Assembly: GCA_900320815.1 (NCBI GenBank) | Contig: ONTY01000074.1 | Span: 1 to 11,999, forward strand | From: an uncultured Pseudomonadota bacterium | GTDB taxonomy: Bacteria > Pseudomonadota > Gammaproteobacteria > Burkholderiales > Burkholderiaceae_C | Length of the DNA stretch: 11,999 nucleotides | Direction: 5' to 3' | Shown here: positions 8,441 to 11,999 of the stretch, in pieces | Position numbering within the stretch: the first letter of the stretch is position 1 | Layout of the letters: every line of letters starts with the position of its first letter | Notes under the pieces: generated by a model | The model's input: only the letters and a program-made list of their open reading frames with translations | Database searches by the model: none | What the model was told of the DNA's origin: nothing | Translations under genes and position numbers: made by a program

Positions 8441-9107
8441 CGCCCGCCTCCCCCTGCTGGCCGCCGTCCGCCTGCGCCGTGCGGTACGCCGCAAGCCGCG
8501 CATCAAACTCCGAGAGCCACTGCGCGTCCACAAAGGCTTTGAGAATGCGCCGCACCTCATAGTGCGCCTGCCCCGGCGCACTGCCCGCAGCAGCTGTGAG
8601 GCGGCGCAGGAAGCCAAGGTCCGCCACCTTCTTGATGGTGGCGTCGACCTGGTCAACAAGCCGCGCCTCATTCGTGCCATCCGGCAAAAATACCTGCAGC
8701 AGCTGCACGATGTCGCTGCGCGAGAGCACCAGCCGCACCTCGCCCCCACTCGCGTCCGCCTCGAACATGCGGCGGCGCAGCAGCGCCAGCAGCAGGCTCA
8801 CGGAATAGCTCAAATGCCGGCGCGCCACCAGCCTCGGCAAGTGTGCCTCTGCATATGCCTGCTCTGGTTGCGGGCGGCTTTTCAGAAAGGCGTAACCCTC
8901 CGCCTCGTCCAGCACCAGCTCAAGCAGCAGCACGCCGGCAAGCTCGCGCACGCGCGCGTGCAGGCGCAGCAGGTGGCTCCAGAGCCGCTCATCATCTTCG
9001 CGGTAGAGCACGCCCTTGAGCAGGCGCACCATCAGCAGCGACAACTCGGGCGCTTGCGGCGGCGCTGCCGTCTCGCCCGGTGCGGTGTCCATCTCTGTTT
9101 CTTCCAT
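8433..9107 (-). CDS. jetB: Wadjet subunit JetB (DUF4194, MukE-like)
   Basis: JetB is the MukE/KITE-like winged-helix subunit that binds the JetA kleisin. The 224-residue protein matches the DUF4194 family along its length: ELSLLMVRLLKGVLYRED near the N-terminus, LELVLDEAEGYAFLKSRP, LPRLVARRHLSYSVSLLLALLRR, VRLVLSRSDIVQLLQVFLP, NEARLVDQVDATIKKVADLG, and YEVRRILKAFVDAQWLSEFD before a polar tail. Start ATG 9107 (MEETEMD) lies 11 bases after the jetA stop, with GGGGAAGGG immediately upstream; a second ATG five codons on is possible. The stop TGA (8433-8435) overlaps the jetC ATG at 8440. The gene is intact. The jetC remnant containing Walker A is in the same frame, directly after this stop codon. 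Confidence 0.95.
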   Translation of the reverse strand: MEETEMDTAPGETAAPPQAPELSLLMVRLLKGVLYREDDERLWSHLLRLHARVRELAGVLLLELVLDEAEGYAFLKSRPQPEQAYAEAHLPRLVARRHLSYSVSLLLALLRRRMFEADASGGEVRLVLSRSDIVQLLQVFLPDGTNEARLVDQVDATIKKVADLGFLRRLTAAAGSAPGQAHYEVRRILKAFVDAQWLSEFDARLAAYRTAQADGGQQGEAGDD

Positions 9108-9118
9108 GCCCTTCCCCG

Positions 9119-10582
9119 TCAACGCGTGAAAATCACCCGAGGCAGGCGCGCCTCGCGCACCACCGCCTGACCCGCCGCATCGCACGCCTGCCAGCGAATC
9201 GGCTCTGCCACTCCCTCATCCACCACCGCACGCACGCCGCCGGGCGCAGCGTCCGCGTGTGCCAGCTCCAGATACGCCACCAGCTCTGCCAGCCCGTGCT
9301 GCAGCGGCTCGCCCTGCACCAACTCGTGCAGCGTAATGTGCGACTGCCCGCGCAGCGCGCGCCTGATGGCCGCGCGCAGCCGCGCCTTGTCCACCACGCT
9401 CTGGCTGAATAGGCGCGCCGTATCCACCTCCCCATCGCCCGCCTCAAGCGGCGCATCGGCAAGGCGCAGCGCAACGCTGGGCGCAAACAGCGGGCGCTCC
9501 ATCGGCAATTCAATATCCGCGCCCATCGCATCAATTTCCATCACCACACCTTTGGGCATATTCTCGCGCAACGCCAGCGCCTTGCCCTCAATATTGCGCA
9601 GCAGTTCAATAATGCGGCGGTTTTCCAGAAACGCCTTGTCGTCCAGAAAACGGCGCAATTGCTGTGACAGCAGCGCCACCGTGCGCTGCGTGTGCTCGCC
9701 CGCCTCCAGCCAGTCATAATGCACATGGCGCAGGCGCTGGTCCGGGGAAAACTGCGCCACGGCAGGCAGCGCCAGCGCCTGCTCCAGCAGCGCGGTGAAT
9801 GCTTCCTGCCGCTGGCTGGACATCAAAAATCCCCAGAATGCGGCAAAACTGCGCCCCTGGTCAGAATTGCCAATCGCATCGCGCGCGCCCATGATTTCAT
9901 CCAGCAAAGCGCCTTTGGAACCCTCCCAGCGCACGATTTTCTCGCGCACCTTGCGGTCCAGCAGGCGAAAATTGTGTTCCACCTCGCGAAAATCCGCCAG
10001 CAATTCGCGCGCCAATTGCTGAAACTGCTGAAAGCGGTCTTTTACCGCCGTGTCATCAAGCAGCGGCGCCTCCCCCGCCCGGGCGCGCGCAATCTCGGCA
10101 TCCAGCGCCTCGCGCTTTTTCAGCAATTCGTCCACACGCTTGGCGGGGTCAGCCTCGGTGCCCGCGCAAATCTGCTCGAGCAGCGTAAAAATCGTCCGCA
10201 GACGCGATTCGGTGCCAACAAACGGGCGCTCGGTCAGCGACCGCAGCCAGGCCAGCGCCTTTTCCGCTGCCGGCGTCAAATCAAACTGTGCCTCGTCCGT
10301 GCCCTGCTGGTAAAACTTGCGCAGCCAGCCTTTTTCAGGTGCCGCCCAATCGTTCAGATATTCCAGCGCACTTTTTGAATATTCGCCATTTCTCAGCCGG
10401 GCGCGCAAGGCAAACAACTCATCTTCCAGTGCCTCCGCCAAATCTGCCTCGCCCATCACGCGCACATTGGGCGCCATAAAGACGCGATACAAAAAACTGG
10501 CCACCAGCGGCGCGTGCTGCGACGCCAAAAGCCGCCACGCCGGATGGCGCTCTCGCAGGGCGGAAAGGGTGTCGTAGTCCAT
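9119..10582 (-). CDS. jetA: Wadjet subunit JetA (DUF3375, kleisin/MukF-like)
   Basis: JetA is the kleisin-like subunit that bridges the JetC ATPase heads and binds JetB. The 487-residue protein begins MDYDTLSALRERHPAWRLL, the usual N-terminus of DUF3375 proteins, so the ATG at 10582 is preferred over one six codons upstream at 10600; neither has a clear ribosome binding site. A helical domain with ALEYLNDWAAPEKGWLRKFY follows, then a charged coiled coil (KRVDELLKKREALDAEIARA), the conserved FREVEHNFRLLDRKVREKIV block, and a long helical part with HVHYDWLEAGEHTQRTVALL. The C-terminal region (RAAIRRALRGQSHITLHELV) is the likely winged-helix end that contacts an ATPase head. It is the first gene of the operon, transcribed from the promoter-like site at 10765-10793. 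The gene is intact, with no internal stop or frame change. Confidence 0.95.
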   Translation of the reverse strand: MDYDTLSALRERHPAWRLLASQHAPLVASFLYRVFMAPNVRVMGEADLAEALEDELFALRARLRNGEYSKSALEYLNDWAAPEKGWLRKFYQQGTDEAQFDLTPAAEKALAWLRSLTERPFVGTESRLRTIFTLLEQICAGTEADPAKRVDELLKKREALDAEIARARAGEAPLLDDTAVKDRFQQFQQLARELLADFREVEHNFRLLDRKVREKIVRWEGSKGALLDEIMGARDAIGNSDQGRSFAAFWGFLMSSQRQEAFTALLEQALALPAVAQFSPDQRLRHVHYDWLEAGEHTQRTVALLSQQLRRFLDDKAFLENRRIIELLRNIEGKALALRENMPKGVVMEIDAMGADIELPMERPLFAPSVALRLADAPLEAGDGEVDTARLFSQSVVDKARLRAAIRRALRGQSHITLHELVQGEPLQHGLAELVAYLELAHADAAPGGVRAVVDEGVAEPIRWQACDAAGQAVVREARLPRVIFTR

Positions 10583-10740
10583 GAAAAGCAGGTGATGCAC
10601 AGCGCGTCAAAACAGGCAGCACCGCAGCCAGCCATTGGCGCACCACGAGAAATGTAGCCCCTCGCCTGCCCACCGCACGCACACTGCCGCCGCCGCAAAG
10701 TGACACCACACTTCTTCAAGCGCCAAGGGTATCGCATCAT

Positions 10741-10761
10741 CGCCGGTAAGATAAGCCGGCG
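10741..10761. repeat. Inverted repeat near the expected jet transcription start
   Basis: The arms CGCCGG and CCGGCG form a perfect 6-bp stem around the 9-base loop TAAGATAAG. It lies a few bases downstream of the predicted -10 box, so it would fold at the very 5' end of the jet mRNA or serve as an operator near +1. Its core (10742-10760) matches the palindrome core at 3789-3807 at 15 of 19 positions. Confidence 0.6.
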
Positions 10762-10764
10762 TTC

Positions 10765-10793
10765 ATATATATATCATCCCAGTATATTGTCAA
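10765..10793 (-). promoter_or_regulatory. Sigma-70-type promoter of the jetABCD operon
   Basis: Read on the minus strand, a perfect -35 box TTGACA (10793-10788) is followed after 16 to 18 bases by an alternating TATATAT tract. This offers -10 candidates TATATA (16-base spacer), ATATAT (17) or TATATG (18). It points toward jetA, with an expected start near 10757 and a leader of about 175 bases. No other good promoter was seen between the AraC-family remnant and jetA. Confidence 0.65.
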
Positions 10794-10804
10794 TGCAATA
10801 TACT
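10781..10804. promoter_or_regulatory. Perfect palindromic operator candidate overlapping the jet -35 box
   Basis: The arms AGTATATTG (10781-10789) and CAATATACT (10796-10804) are exact inverted copies with a 6-base spacer. The palindrome fully covers the TTGACA -35 box, so a dimeric protein bound here would block RNA polymerase. A smaller inverted repeat overlaps it: TACTG (10801-10805) and CAGTA (10813-10817). Size and placement fit a transcriptional repressor operator; the regulator is unknown, and no intact regulator gene is in the window. Confidence 0.6.
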
Positions 10805-10878
10805 GACATATACAGTAGCACATAACACGCTTATATCACCGACGATGAATGTATACCCCGACGCTCACCGCCCAGCCG

Positions 10879-11343
10879 CTACCTGGCCGCAGCACCCCGG
10901 CGGCGGGCGGTGTCCCGCTTCGGCGGCTCGCCAAACATGCGCTTGTACTCGCGCACGAACTGGCTGACGCTTTCGTAGCCCACGGCGTAGGCCGTGTTCT
11001 CCACATTGGCCGCGCCCGAAACCAGCAGGCGCTGCGCCTCGTAGAGCCGGAGCGTTTTCTGGAACTGCAGCGGGCTGAGGCTCGTCACCTCGCGGAACAC
11101 ACGGAAAAAGCTGGATTCGCTCATGCCCGCGTTTTTGGCCAACTCCGGCACGGAAAGCGGGTTTTTGAAGTTCCCGCGTATCCAGCTCACTGCCTTGGCC
11201 ACGCGGCTTCCGGCGCTGCCGCCCGCGCAGATGGCGCGCAACCAGCCGCCCTGCGACCCCAGAAGCAGCCGGTGGTGGATTTCCCGCACCAGAAGCGGCG
11301 CCATCACCGGAATCTCCTCCGGCTCAACGCCGCCCGCCATCAT
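10879..11343 (-). pseudogene. C-terminal half of an AraC-family transcriptional regulator (5'-truncated)
   Basis: The readable part is 154 codons. It holds IPVMAPLLVREIHHRLLLG, typical of the boundary between the AraC_N-type ligand domain and the DNA-binding domain, then two helix-turn-helix motifs: residues 64-85 (VPELAKNAGMSESSFFRVF) and about 113-135 (VENTAYAVGYESVSQFVREY). It ends FGEPPKRDTARRRGAAAR at a TAG codon. Full members are about 290-300 residues, so roughly the first 140-150 are missing. Upstream of about 11325 the frame runs into antisense of the oxidoreductase remnant. The two ATGs at 11338-11343 are probably fortuitous, with no ribosome binding site seen. The lost domain is the one that usually senses the effector. 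Such regulators are often divergent from oxidoreductase genes, as here. Confidence 0.85.
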
Positions 11344-11680
11344 GAAACGCTGGCAGGAGGAGGTGTTCGTCTTCGGCTTCGCTCACGACGCCAAGGGCGG
11401 CTTGCTCGGCGGCAAGAAGCTGCTGCTGTCCATGACCTCGGGCGCGCCGGAAAGCCATTACCGCCTGGGCGGGCGGATGAACTATCCGATGGAGGTGTTC
11501 CAGATTCCGCTGCAGCAGTTCGCCGCTCTCTGCGGCATGGACTTTGCCGGAGTGGTCTATACCGGCGGCTACAACCTGGGGCGCCGCGAGGCGGAGCGGG
11601 ACAAACAGACGGCGCAGGCCAAAGCGCACGCCCGGGCGCTGGCAGAAAAAATCCGGGAACTGACCGGTGCCGCGCGTTGA
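11327..11680 (+). pseudogene. C-terminal half of a flavodoxin-fold NAD(P)H oxidoreductase (5'-truncated)
   Basis: From about 11327 the plus strand reads TPPAIMKRWQEEVFVFGFAH, then GKKLLLSMTSGAPESHYRLG, NYPMEVFQIPLQQFAALCGM and FAGVVYTGGYN, ending at TGA 11678-11680. This is the C-terminal half of the Flavodoxin_2 family (KefF/MdaB-like NAD(P)H:quinone oxidoreductases, FMN- or FAD-dependent). The N-terminal half of about 70-80 residues, with the flavin-phosphate loop, is absent: further upstream is antisense of the AraC-family gene. An internal ATG at 11342 would give 112 residues but lacks a ribosome binding site and the flavin-binding half. It lies 45 bases before the aldo/keto reductase on the same strand and was probably cotranscribed with it before the deletion. 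Confidence 0.85.
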
Positions 11681-11725
11681 GCGCAGCGGCACGCCTGACA
11701 CCATTTCAACAAAGGAAACTGAACG

Positions 11726-11999
11726 ATGACGAACTTACCCAAAATCGCGCTGGGCGCATGGGCATGGGGCAATGACGGCACCTTCGGAGGCGCGCTGACG
11801 GCGGAGGCGCTGCGCCCGGTCTTTGACGCCGCCATGAAAAACGGGCTGAACCTCTGGGACACCGCCTACGCCTACGGCATGGGCACCTCGGAAAAAACGC
11901 TGGCGGGTTTTCTCAAGGGGCTGCCGAGGGACGCCTACCTCGTGTCTGACAAGTTCACGCCGCAGTGCGCAGACGCCTCGTCGCCCACGGCCATGGCGG
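11726..11999 (+). CDS. Aldo/keto reductase, N-terminal part (runs off window)
   Basis: The first 91 codons are present. Aldo/keto reductases are cytoplasmic NADPH-dependent enzymes with a TIM-barrel fold that reduce aldehydes and ketones. The sequence starts MTNLPKIALGAWAWG and has the active-site block GLNLWDTAYAYG with Asp45 and Tyr50, followed by GTSEKTL and the lysine motif LVSDKF with Lys76. These are three of the four catalytic residues; the fourth (His) lies beyond the window. ATG 11726 has AAAGGA (11711-11716) nine bases upstream, so the start is well supported. It follows the oxidoreductase remnant after 45 bases. Any promoter upstream of the oxidoreductase has been deleted, so its present expression is uncertain. 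The substrate cannot be told from this part. Confidence 0.93.
   Translation, partial: MTNLPKIALGAWAWGNDGTFGGALTAEALRPVFDAAMKNGLNLWDTAYAYGMGTSEKTLAGFLKGLPRDAYLVSDKFTPQCADASSPTAMA

Larger units (their letters stand above)
10583..10878. other. Upstream region of the jet operon
   Basis: These 296 bases lie between the jetA start and the stop codon of the truncated AraC-family gene, which points the same way. No convincing gene was found; open frames here lack family-like sequence and a ribosome binding site. The part near jetA (10583-10740) is a GC-rich leader of about 160 bases. The part from about 10763 to 10850 is a sharp AT-rich island holding the promoter and palindromes listed separately. 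Confidence 0.6.

Noticed and set aside
5538..9170. A 1,210-codon open frame on the plus strand
   Set aside because: It is the antisense shadow of jetC and jetB. It shows no family motifs and is low-complexity (Gln/His/Leu/Arg-rich), while the minus strand shows clear Jet motifs.
10456..10740. Minus-strand open frame of about 94 codons overlapping the jetA start
   Set aside because: Its second half is the out-of-frame shadow of jetA; there is no ribosome binding site and no recognisable protein features.

Overview
The window is GC-rich bacterial DNA, most likely from a betaproteobacterium of the order Burkholderiales. This is inferred from the Burkholderiales-like PyrC, from a BepA-type M48 protease next to moaC, and from codon use; there is no rRNA or other phylogenetic marker to confirm it. 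No tRNA, rRNA, CRISPR array or insertion sequence was recognised.

Layout. (1) Positions 1-460, minus strand: the 5' end of a gene for a signal-peptide or lipoprotein-like product, then a gene for a 98-residue secreted protein whose mature part has six cysteines. (2) Positions 577-3780, housekeeping: pyrC (dihydroorotase, +), a BepA-like periplasmic M48 metalloprotease (-) with a frameshift near its C-terminus, and the divergent moaC (molybdenum cofactor synthesis, +). (3) Positions 3976-10582, minus strand: a four-gene operon in the order jetA-jetB-jetC-jetD, a type I Wadjet anti-plasmid defence system (an SMC/MukBEF-like complex plus a TOPRIM-type nuclease subunit). A promoter-like sequence at 10765-10793 precedes it, and a perfect palindrome overlaps its -35 box. 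(4) Positions 10879-11999: the C-terminal half of an AraC-family regulator (-) abuts the C-terminal half of a flavodoxin-fold NAD(P)H oxidoreductase (+), followed by the start of an aldo/keto reductase (+). The two half-genes lie head to head, as expected if one deletion removed a shared divergent promoter and both 5' halves.

How the parts work together. In an intact Wadjet system JetA (kleisin-like), JetB (MukE-like) and JetC (SMC-like ATPase) form a loop-extruding motor, and JetD cleaves small circular DNA. Here jetA, jetB and jetD read as full-length genes. jetC does not: the segment before the Walker A motif is missing with a frame change, and a Trp codon in a typical GW(S/D)N motif has become TGA. 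The locus is therefore recognisable as Wadjet but is probably inactive as sequenced.

The main theme is decay. bepA, jetC, the araC-family gene and the oxidoreductase gene each carry a lesion within 10 kb. Either this genome is losing genes or the assembly contains errors; the sequence alone cannot decide. I found no wholly undescribed system. The most unusual signals are the jetC lesions, the palindrome over the jet promoter, and a pair of related palindromes that bracket the jet operon.
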